From Allorhodopirellula solitaria (lineage in GTDB: Bacteria; Planctomycetota; Planctomycetia; Pirellulales; Pirellulaceae), in the NCBI RefSeq assembly GCF_007859855.1, contig NZ_SJPK01000008.1:123723-174274 (forward strand): a stretch of 50,552 nt of DNA. The letters are read 5' to 3'. Shown piece after piece: positions 1 through 8,705 of the stretch (its first letter is position 1; every line of letters begins with the position of its first letter). Below the pieces are notes generated by a model. The model was given only the letters and a program-made list of their open reading frames with translations. It ran no database searches and was not told where the DNA came from. The translations under genes were made by a program, and so were the position numbers.

Positions 1-291
1 GATACTTGCTGACATGAAATTTGTCATGGACGATCTCCGCGTTCGGGGCATTCTTGTTGGAGCTGGTCATGAACGCCTGCCACATGTCCAATGACACCGA
101 TTCAACCCCTTTTCGCTGGTTTTCGTTGAGTGTTTGCCAAAGTTCATCGGTAGCCACAGTGGTGCGATCCTTGGTCACATCAAGAACTCGCCGATGATCC
201 TGGTCAGTCAATACCGAGACGTAGTCATGACCTTTACCGAGGCTCTTTTCGTCAATGCCGACGTGCTTGATCTCGTCAAGTGTCCGGGCAA
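1..291 (-). pseudogene. ISL3-family transposase remnant, partial
   Basis: Reading the minus strand from about 291 down to the window edge gives an uninterrupted frame with HVGIDEKSLGKGHDYVSVL, then DMWQAFM and IVHDKFHVSKY. This is the central catalytic stretch of ISL3-type DDE transposases (the GIDE aspartate and the DMW aspartate). Upstream of about 291 the similarity stops: the sequence becomes a copy of the interspersed repeat also found near 17.5 and 28.0 kb, so the N-terminal half with its zinc finger and HTH is missing here. The downstream part lies outside the window. It is most likely a dead copy cut by, or fused to, the repeat. Family call is from motif recognition; the exact junction is approximate. 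Confidence 0.7.
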
Positions 292-463
292 GGGATATCT
301 CGGTCGCCAGCGTTTCCCTGCAAAAGCGGTACGCCAATGGTGTTGTCGGTCCCTGGCGAGCGTTTGTTCGTCAGGGACGCATTTTTGAACGATCATTGGA
401 TACGAGAGCCATGTCTCAAAAAACCTTCCGCGGTGCTCTGCGCACGCTTCCGTCGGATGAACC
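292..463 (+). repeat. interspersed repeat family, copy A
   Basis: This block shares long near-identical stretches with 27894-28117 and, more diverged, with 17495-17695. Landmarks are GGCAAGGGATATCTCGGTCG at the left, ACGCCAATGGTGTTG in the middle and ACGCTTCCGTCGGATGAACC at the right end. It abuts the truncated transposase. No open frame is shared by all copies, so it looks like a non-autonomous or MITE-like element. Bases 464-674, up to mnmE, hold no gene that I can see. Confidence 0.65.
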
Positions 464-674
464 CCCCTTTTTCGCTCGGGCAGCACAACACGCTGGTTCG
501 GGACTTTACGTTTGCGCTGTCGGCCCTCCCCGGAAGACTCGCTAAAGGCTCGTCCTCCGACCCTCCCAGCTTCGCCGGGCGGGTGAAGTATAAAACTTGC
601 GCAAGCCCAATCGAGCGTCACCCCCAAAGATTGAACGGCCCAGCATTGGCCTGGCGGCCCACGTCGTCCGGGAA

Positions 675-2132
675 TCACTTGCCGATGCAAAATCGGCTGA
701 ACACGCGGTCGAGCAAATCGTCGGTGTAGACTTCGCCGGTCACATCACCGATGGCCGAGGCCGCCGCACGAATTTCGGCGGCGACGAGCTCGTGCCCTGC
801 TTGGGCCTGCGTCAACGCAATCGCGGTTTGCGTCGCGGTGCTGGCGGAGGTGAGGGAATTGCGGCAGCGAGCTGCGGTGCCGATCACACCGCCCGTTTCA
901 GTCGGATCGAGCCGCTCGGCAACACCCCCGATTTCGGTTATGAGCTCCGCCATCCCGCTTCCCGAGACCGCGCTGACGCTCAGGGTGCGAATACCGAGTT
1001 CGGCGATCGCCTCCATCCATCCCGATGGTGGGGGCGACAAGTCGCTCTTGGTCAGCAGCAACCAGTGTTCGATTGATTTTTTAAAGCCACCACCCGCCGC
1101 GAGGGCACCGCGCAATTGATCCAGTGCATCGTTTGACGCCGGGCCGCTGGCGTCGACACACCATAAACACAGGTCTGCGCGCGACGCAGCGTCGATCGCT
1201 TGAAGTTGTGCTTTGGCCAACACGGCCGCGTCGGCTTCATGCGCACCACGGGCTTCGATCCCCGCTGTGTCCGTGATCTGGATCGAGTGCTCGTCTAATT
1301 CGAAAATCACTGAGATGCTGTCGCGCGTTGTCCCCGCCTGTTCAGTGACGATCGCGGACTCGGTTTGTGTTATCGCGTTGAGCAGACAGCTCTTGCCTGC
1401 ATTGGGGAGACCTCGCAGCACGATCTCGAGTGCAGACTGCGATGCGGATCGTTCGCGAAGCTGATCGGCGGTCGAGATCAATCCGGCGCGGATCTGTCTC
1501 AGGCGTTGCAGGAGATGCTCGTCCTCGACGAATTCAATATCTTCGTCAACGAAATCCAAACCCGCTTCGACATCGGCGAGTAGATTGAGCAATTCACTGC
1601 GGGCGGCTTGCAGAGGACGTGACAGATTCCCGGCGAGTTGCGAGAGCGCGTCATTGAGAGTGTTCGGGTCTTCGGCATCGATTACCCCCAGCACGGCTTC
1701 GGCCTGGGGCAGGTCCAATCGACCGGCGAGAAATGCTCGCATCGTAAATTCACCCGCACGGGCAGCCCTCGCTCCTACCTCAATCAACCGGTCGACGACC
1801 GCATCGAGGATCGGCAGTGAGCCCACCAAATGCAGCTCCGCCGAGGGCTGGCCGGTGTAACTACGCTCGGTGGGCCAGAGCATCACATCTGTGTCGACCG
1901 ATCCGAGGTCGCAGCCGAGATCCAAGGCGGCGGGGAAGCGGCGAGGCCGGGAGCCACGGAAGTCCGCTGGTAGCAACCCCACCCGCTGCAGCATCGGCAC
2001 GACGGCATCTCCCGAGATCCTGACGATCCCACGGTGGGCCGGCGCTAGCGGTGAGGCGATGGCGACAATCGTGTCATCAACAGTAAACAAACGAATGAGT
2101 AGACCCTCGGTGCAATACAGGAACTCGATCAA
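675..2132 (-). CDS. mnmE: tRNA uridine-5-carboxymethylaminomethyl(34) GTPase MnmE
   Basis: MnmE (TrmE) works with MnmG to modify the wobble uridine of certain tRNAs. The protein starts with the folate-binding domain (DTIVAIASPLAPAHRGIVRISG), passes through the helical domain, and holds an inserted GTPase domain with G1 GLPNAGKS, G2 TTRDS, G3 DTAG and G4 TKSD. It ends in FCIGK, the C-terminal cysteine motif of intact MnmE. Length (about 470-485 aa) is normal. The frame can be read from 2132, but family alignment favours a TTG start at 2090 (protein beginning MFTVDDTIVAIAS), because the residues before it are not family-like. It stands alone; nothing upstream on the same strand is coupled to it. 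Confidence 0.95.
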   Translation of the reverse strand: MIEFLYCTEGLLIRLFTVDDTIVAIASPLAPAHRGIVRISGDAVVPMLQRVGLLPADFRGSRPRRFPAALDLGCDLGSVDTDVMLWPTERSYTGQPSAELHLVGSLPILDAVVDRLIEVGARAARAGEFTMRAFLAGRLDLPQAEAVLGVIDAEDPNTLNDALSQLAGNLSRPLQAARSELLNLLADVEAGLDFVDEDIEFVEDEHLLQRLRQIRAGLISTADQLRERSASQSALEIVLRGLPNAGKSCLLNAITQTESAIVTEQAGTTRDSISVIFELDEHSIQITDTAGIEARGAHEADAAVLAKAQLQAIDAASRADLCLWCVDASGPASNDALDQLRGALAAGGGFKKSIEHWLLLTKSDLSPPPSGWMEAIAELGIRTLSVSAVSGSGMAELITEIGGVAERLDPTETGGVIGTAARCRNSLTSASTATQTAIALTQAQAGHELVAAEIRAAASAIGDVTGEVYTDDLLDRVFSRFCIGK

Positions 2133-2550
2133 GCCCCCGTTATACCCCAGCGGTCACGATGAAGGGACCACGATGACGGCACCCCGCAATAGGGACGAAA
2201 TCTCAAGCAGACCTCTGGAACTGAGCGCTTCCACGCAAGGCCATCATCGACGGTGCCTCGATTTGCAGCGTGTGTGCGTCAAGTTTTGGCATCTCGAGGC
2301 ATTTCGAGCCGGCCCACGCAATCGCTTGCAATGCTGAGTTGCCGATGAGCTCAGTGGCCTAAGGGGAGGTTCGCCCCCACATCTTTGCCCGTAGGCGGGT
2401 TCAGTGCGCGTGCGTCAAACGAAATGATTTGGTCGCTGAAATTGGCCCGGTGGATGCGTGTTCTGCGGTTCGTTAATCGTCCGCAGCGAACTCTGCTCAT
2501 AATTTGGGCGTCGGGCGATCAACTTCCCCACAACTGCAGGTTATCCTTCC
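2133..2550. other. intergenic region between mnmE and the Nrt-like operon
   Basis: This 418-bp gap separates divergent genes and shows no coding sequence. It holds a candidate sigma-54 promoter at 2443-2458 (listed separately) and a short GC-rich inverted repeat around 2360-2400. I see no tRNA or riboswitch. Confidence 0.5.
2443..2458 (+). promoter_or_regulatory. candidate sigma-54 (-24/-12) promoter
   Basis: TGGCCCGGTGGATGCG keeps the -24 GG and -12 GC dinucleotides at the right spacing and resembles TGGCACG-N4-TTGCA. It sits about 95 bp before the GTG start of the substrate-binding protein gene. An NtrC-type sigma-54 activator is encoded immediately beyond the operon, which makes the assignment sensible but not proven. 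Confidence 0.35.
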
Positions 2551-4038
2551 GTGTTCACTCCATTTTGCTCAGGACAATCCAGCGGTAACTGCCGCTGGCT
2601 GGCGTCTTGGTGGTTATTGTTTCTCGTGCCCCTGGCGTTGGTTGGATGTTCGTCGGGTGACATTACTCTCGCCGATCTAGAAGCTGCGGTCGCCAACGTC
2701 GATGTGTCAAATATCGTGATCGATGAGTCCGATGTGGCTCCCGCCGCGATGCTGAATCTGGAAGCGAGTGATCTCAAGTTCGGGTTTATCAAGCTCACCG
2801 ATTGTGCACCGCTCGTCATTGCGAAAGAGAAGGGATTCTTCGACGACGAAGGGCTCAATGTCACGTTGGAGCCACAATCCAACTGGAAAATATTGCTCGA
2901 CAATGTGATCAACGGGCAGCTCGATGGTGCTCACATGTTGGCGGGGCAACCCATTGGCGCAACCATTGGGATTGGCACCCAGTCCCCGATCGTGACCGCC
3001 TATAGCATGGACTACAACGGCAACGCGATCACGGTCAGCAATGAGGTTTGGGCTCAGATGCAGGAGCATGATCCGAGTCTGGATAGCCCCACGCCGCCGC
3101 ATCCCATTTCGGCCGCCAGTCTCCAGCCCATCGTGGCCGAGTATCTCGCCGAGCAGGGGCAGCCGTTCCCAATGGGGATGGTCTTTCCCGTGAGCACGCA
3201 CAACTATGAAATACGCTATTGGTTAGCAGCTGCGGGCATTCACCCCGGCATGTACACCGCAAGTGATTTGAACGGTTTCCAAGACGCACAGGTTCAACTT
3301 TCTACGGTCCCGCCTCCGCAAATGCCGCAGAACCTTGAGGCGGACATCGTCAAGGGATACTGCGTGGGCGAACCCTGGAACCAGAAAGCGGTCGCGACAG
3401 GCATCGGTGTCCCTGTGGTCACCAACAGCGAGATCTGGAAGAACAATCCTGAAAAGGTTTTTGGTGTCTCGAAATCATGGGCCGATCAGCATCCCAGTAC
3501 TCACCTGGCCGTGGTCAAGGCGCTGATCCGTGCTGGGAAATGGCTCGATGAGACCGACGATGCCGGGGTGCTCATCAACCGCCCGGAAGCCGCGAAGATC
3601 CTCAGTGGCAAGGACTATGTTGGGGCTGAAGAGGAGGTCATTTCCCAATCCATGGCGGGCACGTTCACGTTTCAGTCCACGGACGTCCGTGAGATGCCAG
3701 AGTTCAATGTGTTCTTCGCGGGCGGTGCCAGCTACCCACACTACAGCGATTGCGTTTGGTTCTTGACCCAGATGCGTCGATGGGGCCAGATCACCGAACC
3801 GAAGCCGGCGTCCTGGTATGACGACACAGCAAAAGAGATTTATCTGCCGCAGATCTACCGGCAAGCGGCGGAGTTGTTGGTCAGCGAGGGCAAGCTGGAA
3901 CCGAGCGAATTGCCGGGCCCTGACTACGACGGCTATCGATCCGCGACGCAAGATTTCATTGATGGCAAGACGTATGACGGTCGCGATCCAATTGGTTACA
4001 TCAACAGTTTCGAAATTGGCACGAAGGAAGAACTATGA
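2551..4038 (+). CDS. NrtA/CmpA-like ABC transporter substrate-binding lipoprotein
   Basis: This is the solute-binding component of a nitrate/bicarbonate-type (NrtA/CmpA/SsuA superfamily) importer. A GTG start gives a hydrophobic leader ([14 protein letters not shown]) followed by a lipobox LVGC with Cys33, so it should be a membrane-anchored lipoprotein. The mature part begins the ligand-binding fold at about residue 75 ([20 protein letters not shown]), with NrtA-like stretches [20 protein letters not shown] and [13 protein letters not shown]. At 495 aa its length is close to cyanobacterial NrtA. The stop overlaps the permease start (ATGA at 4035), so the two are translationally coupled. Substrate is inferred from the family; nitrate is likely, but cyanate, bicarbonate or a sulfonate cannot be excluded. 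Confidence 0.85.
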   Translation: MFTPFCSGQSSGNCRWLASWWLLFLVPLALVGCSSGDITLADLEAAVANVDVSNIVIDESDVAPAAMLNLEASDLKFGFIKLTDCAPLVIAKEKGFFDDEGLNVTLEPQSNWKILLDNVINGQLDGAHMLAGQPIGATIGIGTQSPIVTAYSMDYNGNAITVSNEVWAQMQEHDPSLDSPTPPHPISAASLQPIVAEYLAEQGQPFPMGMVFPVSTHNYEIRYWLAAAGIHPGMYTASDLNGFQDAQVQLSTVPPPQMPQNLEADIVKGYCVGEPWNQKAVATGIGVPVVTNSEIWKNNPEKVFGVSKSWADQHPSTHLAVVKALIRAGKWLDETDDAGVLINRPEAAKILSGKDYVGAEEEVISQSMAGTFTFQSTDVREMPEFNVFFAGGASYPHYSDCVWFLTQMRRWGQITEPKPASWYDDTAKEIYLPQIYRQAAELLVSEGKLEPSELPGPDYDGYRSATQDFIDGKTYDGRDPIGYINSFEIGTKEEL

Positions 4039-5150
4039 ACTGGAGAGGAAATCTACTGAGGGCGTGCCAAATCACTGGCCTACCGATCTTCGAGCCATTC
4101 GTGCGATTGGCAGCCGGAGAAGACAAGACAGAGCAATTCAAGGGCATTGCCAAGTACGTGCTGTTGCCCGTCGTTGCGATCACACTCTTTCTGTTGATGT
4201 GGAACGCGGCTGCCAAAACGGTCGTTACCGATAGTGCCAAACTGCCGAGCCCCGGGGCAACTTGGGGTGCGGGCAAACAGTTGATTGCCATGCACTTCGA
4301 CCAGAAAGAAGCTGACCGATTGGCCAAGCACGAGAAGCTGGATGAAGCCGTTGAGATGATGGTGGAGGCCAAGGCCTATGAGTCGGCGGCAGCGACGGCA
4401 ACCGGCGCGAAGCAGGAGGCACTCCAAACGAGGTCGGAATCACTGAAGAAACGCGCTGTCGCGGCTGCCAATTATCAGCCGTCGAGTGCTCCCACTTTTC
4501 TCGATCAGATCGGCACGAGCGTTCGCACCGTGTTCTTCGGCTTTCTCTTGGCAACCCTCGTCGCGGTCCCTCTGGGCGTTCTCTGTGGCATGAGCCCTTG
4601 GTGCAATGCTGCCTTGACACCCTTTATCCAGATCTTCAAACCGGTCAGTCCGCTGGCGTGGTTGCCGTTGGCGTTCATCGTGATCATGTGGTACTACGCC
4701 GGCTACGCCTCGGGCGAGACCTACTTCGACAAAGCCTTCCTGATCTCGGCGACGACGGTGTGTTTGTGCTCGCTGTGGCCCACGCTCGTTAACACGACGC
4801 TTGGGGTCGCCAGCGTTGATAAGGACTTCATCAACGTGGCCGATGTGCTGCGACTGTCGTGGACCCAGCGTCTGTTCAAGATCATCTTGCCTGCGAGTCT
4901 GCCGCTGATGTTCGCAGGTATGCGGATCAGCCTCGGGGTCGGCTGGATGGTTTTGATCGCTGCCGACATGCTTGCCCAAAACCCAGGTTTGGGAAAGTTC
5001 GTGTGGGATGAATTCCAAAACGGTAGTGAACTGACCTACGCACGAATCGCGTTCAGCGTGTTCGTGATCGGAATGATCGGATTGGTTCTCGATCGCTTCA
5101 TGATCTTCTTCCGTAATCTCGTCAGCTTTGGAAACCCTGCCACCGTGTGA
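4035..5150 (+). CDS. NrtB-like ABC transporter permease
   Basis: This is the inner-membrane permease of the importer. A first membrane segment lies at about residues 40-58, and the BPD_transp_1 core begins near residue 160 ([18 protein letters not shown]). The EAA-type loop that contacts the ATPase is [20 protein letters not shown]. Between the first segment and the core lies an extra stretch of about 65-90 residues rich in Ala, Lys and Glu ([19 protein letters not shown] and following), predicted helical and probably coiled-coil. It makes the protein (371 aa) clearly longer than cyanobacterial NrtB (about 275-280 aa). The start overlaps the stop of the binding-protein gene. A strong terminator-like hairpin follows the stop, before the ATPase genes. 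Confidence 0.85.
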   Translation: MNWRGNLLRACQITGLPIFEPFVRLAAGEDKTEQFKGIAKYVLLPVVAITLFLLMWNAAAKTVVTDSAKLPSPGATWGAGKQLIAMHFDQKEADRLAKHEKLDEAVEMMVEAKAYESAAATATGAKQEALQTRSESLKKRAVAAANYQPSSAPTFLDQIGTSVRTVFFGFLLATLVAVPLGVLCGMSPWCNAALTPFIQIFKPVSPLAWLPLAFIVIMWYYAGYASGETYFDKAFLISATTVCLCSLWPTLVNTTLGVASVDKDFINVADVLRLSWTQRLFKIILPASLPLMFAGMRISLGVGWMVLIAADMLAQNPGLGKFVWDEFQNGSELTYARIAFSVFVIGMIGLVLDRFMIFFRNLVSFGNPATV

Positions 5151-5171
5151 TGGCAAGGTTTTCGTTTCGTT

Positions 5172-5222
5172 CCGCAGTCGGTGGTGTGTGGGGACACATG
5201 CCGACTGCGGGACGGGTTTTTT
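5172..5222 (+). terminator. terminator/attenuator hairpin inside the Nrt-like operon
   Basis: CCGCAGTCGG (5172-5181) and CCGACTGCGG (5201-5210) form a perfect 10-bp GC-rich stem with a 19-nt loop. A run of six T follows at 5217-5222, the layout of an intrinsic terminator. It lies between the permease stop and the ATPase start at 5251. Confidence 0.7.
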
Positions 5223-5250
5223 ATCTATTGAACTCACTCCGGCACGCTCT

Positions 5251-6186
5251 ATGAACGCCCTCCTGCACCACGAAGCCAGCACTGAGAAATCATCGAGTGT
5301 TGCGGCACCCGAGCCGATTTTGCAGATGAAGGATGTATGCCGAGGTTATGGCAGCGGGGTGACTCGCAGCGAAGTCTTGAGCGACATCAACTTGGAAATC
5401 CGCAAAGGTGAGTTCCTCGCTGTCGTCGGCTTCAGCGGCAGTGGAAAAACGACATTTGCCCAGTTGGTCGCTGGCCTGATTCAGCCCGACCAAGGCACGA
5501 TCACGATGGAGGCCCAGGCGGTGACCGGGCCGTCGGCCGATCGTGGCCTCGTGTTTCAGAACTATTCGTTGCTTCCCTGGTTAACAGTGCGCGGGAATAT
5601 TGCGTTGTCGGTCAATGCGGTCTTCCGCGATTGGTCCAAAGCCGAACGGCGCGATCATGTGGAACGGTTCATCGAAATGGTGGGCTTGTCTCATGCCGCT
5701 CATCGCCGCCCACATGAGCTTTCCGGAGGAATGCGGCAACGCACCTCGTTGGCGCGGACCCTGGCCCTGAAACCCAAGATGCTACTGCTCGACGAGCCCT
5801 TGTCGGCGCTCGATGCATTGACGCGGTCCCAGCTCGGCGATGAGATCTTGAAGATTTGGCAGGAGGAACGTCAGACCTGTTTGATGATCACCAATGATGT
5901 CGACGAAGCCATCATGATGGCGGATCGGATCGTGCCGCTCACGCCCGGCCCCGAGGCGTCCCTGGGGCCGATTTTCGATGTCGAGATCGAGCGTCCCCGC
6001 GTCCTCGCGGAGCTCAACGACAGCGAAGAGTTCAAAAGTCTTCGCAACGCCGTAACGAACTATCTCGTTACCGTGCGGCAGAAAGCACGTGATCGGGAAA
6101 CCGCCGCCAGCAAGCATCTTTCGTTTCGACTACCCGATATCCAACCGCAGGACCTTACCCGCAAGGGGCGGTTGGTTCATGCCTAA
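5251..6186 (+). CDS. NrtC/NrtD-like ABC transporter ATPase (first of two)
   Basis: This is a nucleotide-binding subunit of the NrtABCD-like importer. Walker A is GFSGSGKTT (about 60-68), the Q-loop [10 protein letters not shown], the signature LSGGMRQ (157-163) and Walker B MLLLDEP. The switch position, normally His, is Asn215 in MITNDVDEA; the second ATPase keeps THDVDEA, so an asymmetric pair is possible. I chose the ATG at 5251 because the frame upstream of it runs through the terminator hairpin and lacks family character. Cyanobacterial NrtC carries a C-terminal substrate-binding domain; this protein has only about 60 extra residues, so it is a plain ATPase. Confidence 0.85.
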   Translation: MNALLHHEASTEKSSSVAAPEPILQMKDVCRGYGSGVTRSEVLSDINLEIRKGEFLAVVGFSGSGKTTFAQLVAGLIQPDQGTITMEAQAVTGPSADRGLVFQNYSLLPWLTVRGNIALSVNAVFRDWSKAERRDHVERFIEMVGLSHAAHRRPHELSGGMRQRTSLARTLALKPKMLLLDEPLSALDALTRSQLGDEILKIWQEERQTCLMITNDVDEAIMMADRIVPLTPGPEASLGPIFDVEIERPRVLAELNDSEEFKSLRNAVTNYLVTVRQKARDRETAASKHLSFRLPDIQPQDLTRKGRLVHA

Positions 6187-6245
6187 ACGGCCTGGCTGCT
6201 GAATTCGTCCTCTCTCCCCACCACTCCCCACTAGGACACTCCGCC

Positions 6246-7091
6246 ATGCGTGGCTACGTAGAACTCTTTCGGCTCGGCAAAACCTACGACACCCACGATG
6301 GGCCAGTCGTGATTGTCGAGGACTTTGATTTGAACCTCGCTCAAGGAGAGTATGTCTCGCTGTTGGGGCATTCCGGTTGCGGCAAGAGCACCGTGCTGAC
6401 CATGATCGCAGGTTTGAATTCAATCTCGACCGGAGGTGTAGTGATCGATGGTCGCGAGATTGACGGCCCGGGGCCCGATCGCGGTGTCGTCTTTCAATCG
6501 CCGTGCTTGATGCCATGGATGACGGCGTTGGACAATGTGATGTTGGGCGTCAACCAAGTCTACCGGCATGTTCCCAAGCGGGACCGTGTCGACTTGGCTA
6601 GCTATTACCTCAATCTCGTAGGCTTGGGCAGTAGCCTGCATAAACGTGCCAAGGATCTCAGCCAGGGGATGCAGCAGCGGGTGGGGATCGCTCGCGCGTT
6701 TGCATTGAAACCCAAGATGCTGCTACTCGATGAGCCTTTTGGGATGCTCGATTCTCTAACTCGGCTGGAACTGCAAGAGATCCTGTTAGAAATCTTGGTG
6801 CGGGATCAAGTCACCACCGTGATGGTGACCCACGATGTCGACGAGGCTCTGTTCATGAGTGACCGCGTAGTGATGATGACTAACGGGCCCCGCGCTCGAG
6901 TCGGCGCAATCTTCAGCCTGCCGTTTGATCGCCCGCGAAATCGCGCCGAAGTGCTCGAGCATCCCGAGTACTACGAATACCGCCGCAAGATGATCGAGTT
7001 TCTCGAGCACCAGGATTATCGCAAGCAGCATGGCGAGCGCGAAGAATCCGAATCCGCCGAGGAGCCGGCACACTCACTGAGCAGTCCGTAG
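6246..7091 (+). CDS. NrtD-like ABC transporter ATPase (second of two)
   Basis: This is the second nucleotide-binding subunit. Walker A is GHSGCGKST (41-49), the Q-loop [10 protein letters not shown], the signature LSQGMQQR, Walker B MLLLDEP and the switch motif [14 protein letters not shown] with an intact His. It begins 59 bp after the first ATPase stop and closes the operon. Residues after about 250 form a charged tail typical of NrtD-like proteins. A long palindrome (7138-7199) lies between this gene and the converging regulator gene. Confidence 0.87.
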   Translation: MRGYVELFRLGKTYDTHDGPVVIVEDFDLNLAQGEYVSLLGHSGCGKSTVLTMIAGLNSISTGGVVIDGREIDGPGPDRGVVFQSPCLMPWMTALDNVMLGVNQVYRHVPKRDRVDLASYYLNLVGLGSSLHKRAKDLSQGMQQRVGIARAFALKPKMLLLDEPFGMLDSLTRLELQEILLEILVRDQVTTVMVTHDVDEALFMSDRVVMMTNGPRARVGAIFSLPFDRPRNRAEVLEHPEYYEYRRKMIEFLEHQDYRKQHGEREESESAEEPAHSLSSP

Positions 7092-7137
7092 TCCTGTCCG
7101 CTCCCGACGAACGCATGCCGCGCATCGGGAGAACAAC

Positions 7138-7199
7138 AAGTGGCGTAAGCTTCCAGCTTGCGGACAGCAGATATCGCAAGCTGGAAGCTTACGCTACTT
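7138..7199. repeat. long intergenic palindrome, probable bidirectional terminator
   Basis: Two 25-bp arms (7138-7162 and 7175-7199) are complementary with one mismatch, around a 12-nt loop. The core is TAAGCTTCCAGCTTGCG. It lies between converging genes (ATPase + and response regulator -), where a bidirectional terminator is expected. I believe similar TAAGCTTCCAGCTTGCG palindromes are common between genes in Rhodopirellula-type genomes, which I cannot check here. Confidence 0.65.
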
Positions 7200-7233
7200 A
7201 TTACTCCCGCGTTCCTTGCTCGGATGAACCGAT

Positions 7234-8646
7234 TCAGGCTGCCTCTGCTTCCGCGGTGACACTCAGTCGATTGTAGAGCGTCTTCAGGCTGACACCGAGT
7301 TCCTCTGCCACCGCTTTCTTGTTGCCGTCATGGCGTTTCATGCTGCGGTCGATCGCGATTTGCTCGAGTTCTTTGAGTGACATCGGGGCCGTGCCGACGA
7401 GGTCATCGCGAAGTTTTCGCTGTGCAAAGTGCGCGGGGAGATGCTCCACCCCGATGGGCAGGGCATCACACAGGACCGAGGCATGCTCGATCACATTGGC
7501 GAGTTCTCGGACGTTCCCCGGCCACTGGTGGTTCTGTAATTCGGTGATCGTTTCGGGGGTGAATAGTTGGCCATCGACGCCGTCGCGGCGATGCCGTCGC
7601 AGCAGATGGGAGGCCAAGGTTTCGAGGTCCTCGATCCGCTCTCGCAGCGGTGGCACGCGCATTTCAAACGTGTTGATGCGGAACATCAAGTCTTCACGAA
7701 AGGTTTGTTCGCTGACCATCTTCTCCAGATCGCGATGCGTTGCGCAGACAATCCGCACATCCACATGCAGACTATCGTTATCACCGAGTCGCCGGATGTC
7801 ACCGGTCTCGAGCACCCGGAGGAGTTTGGCCTGCACCGCCAGTGGCAATTCGCCGATCTCGTCGAGGAATAGGGTGCCGCCGTTGGCAACTTCAAACAAC
7901 CCCACCCGCGTCGTGTCGGCACCGGTGAAGGAACCTTTCGTATGCCCGAATAGCTCGCTTTCGATCAATGTTTCAGGAAGGGCCCCACAGTTGACCGCGA
8001 CAAACGGTTTTTCCGCTCGCAGGCTCTGGCTGTGAATGGCTCGAGCGACGAGTTCTTTGCCGCAGCCGGTTTCGCCACGGATCAGCACAGTGGAGTCGGT
8101 GGGCGCGACGCGGCCGATCAGTTTGCGAACCGCTTCCATCGATCCATGATCGCCGATCAAATCGCTGTGTCCCTCGGCTCGCTGCAAGCGGTGCATCAGT
8201 GCCGAGAGCAAGCGTTTACCCTCTCTTCGCTCACTGACGCGTCCGAGCAGAGTCGCGATATCCGCTAGGCGAGTCGGTTTGGTGAGATAGTCAAACGTGC
8301 CGTATTTGATCGCGTCGATGGCCGTTTCAGTCGACGGGTTCGCGGTCATGACGATCGCTTCGATCTCCGGGCGGATCTCTCGCGCCTGGGCGATGACTTC
8401 GATACCGTTGAGCCCCGGCATGTTCAGATCGACCAGCAGACAGTCGATCCGTTCACGCTTGAGCGTCTCGACGGCGGTCAATCCGTCAGGGCAGACTGTG
8501 ACACGGTATCCCATCCGCGGCAGTTCTTTGCGCATCAATTCTTGCAGTGGCTTTTCATCGTCAGCAAAAAGAATGTGCATGCTCGACTGAGCCGACTTAT
8601 CGGCGGCGGCACGTTCTTTGGCAGTCGGTTTTCGCTTTTCAGTCAT
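7234..8646 (-). CDS. NtrC-family sigma-54-dependent response regulator
   Basis: This is a DNA-binding transcriptional activator of sigma-54 promoters. The receiver domain (about 23-140) has the acidic pair ADDE and phospho-acceptor Asp73 in LLVDLNMPG. The AAA+ domain carries Walker A GETGCGKE, the sigma-54 contact loop GSFTGA (consensus GAFTGA, here with Ser at the second position) and Walker B LFLDEIGELP. A Fis-type helix-turn-helix closes the protein (AVAEELGVSLKTLYNRL). The partner kinase gene lies 59 bp upstream on the same strand. The adjacent Nrt-like operon with its sigma-54-like site is the obvious candidate target, by inference. Confidence 0.93.
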   Translation of the reverse strand: MTEKRKPTAKERAAADKSAQSSMHILFADDEKPLQELMRKELPRMGYRVTVCPDGLTAVETLKRERIDCLLVDLNMPGLNGIEVIAQAREIRPEIEAIVMTANPSTETAIDAIKYGTFDYLTKPTRLADIATLLGRVSERREGKRLLSALMHRLQRAEGHSDLIGDHGSMEAVRKLIGRVAPTDSTVLIRGETGCGKELVARAIHSQSLRAEKPFVAVNCGALPETLIESELFGHTKGSFTGADTTRVGLFEVANGGTLFLDEIGELPLAVQAKLLRVLETGDIRRLGDNDSLHVDVRIVCATHRDLEKMVSEQTFREDLMFRINTFEMRVPPLRERIEDLETLASHLLRRHRRDGVDGQLFTPETITELQNHQWPGNVRELANVIEHASVLCDALPIGVEHLPAHFAQRKLRDDLVGTAPMSLKELEQIAIDRSMKRHDGNKKAVAEELGVSLKTLYNRLSVTAEAEAA

Positions 8647-8705
8647 GGGTGATTCAAAAAGAGAGGCGAGAGACGGGGCGACGGCAGGCGTCGTTGAGGA
8701 TTGAG

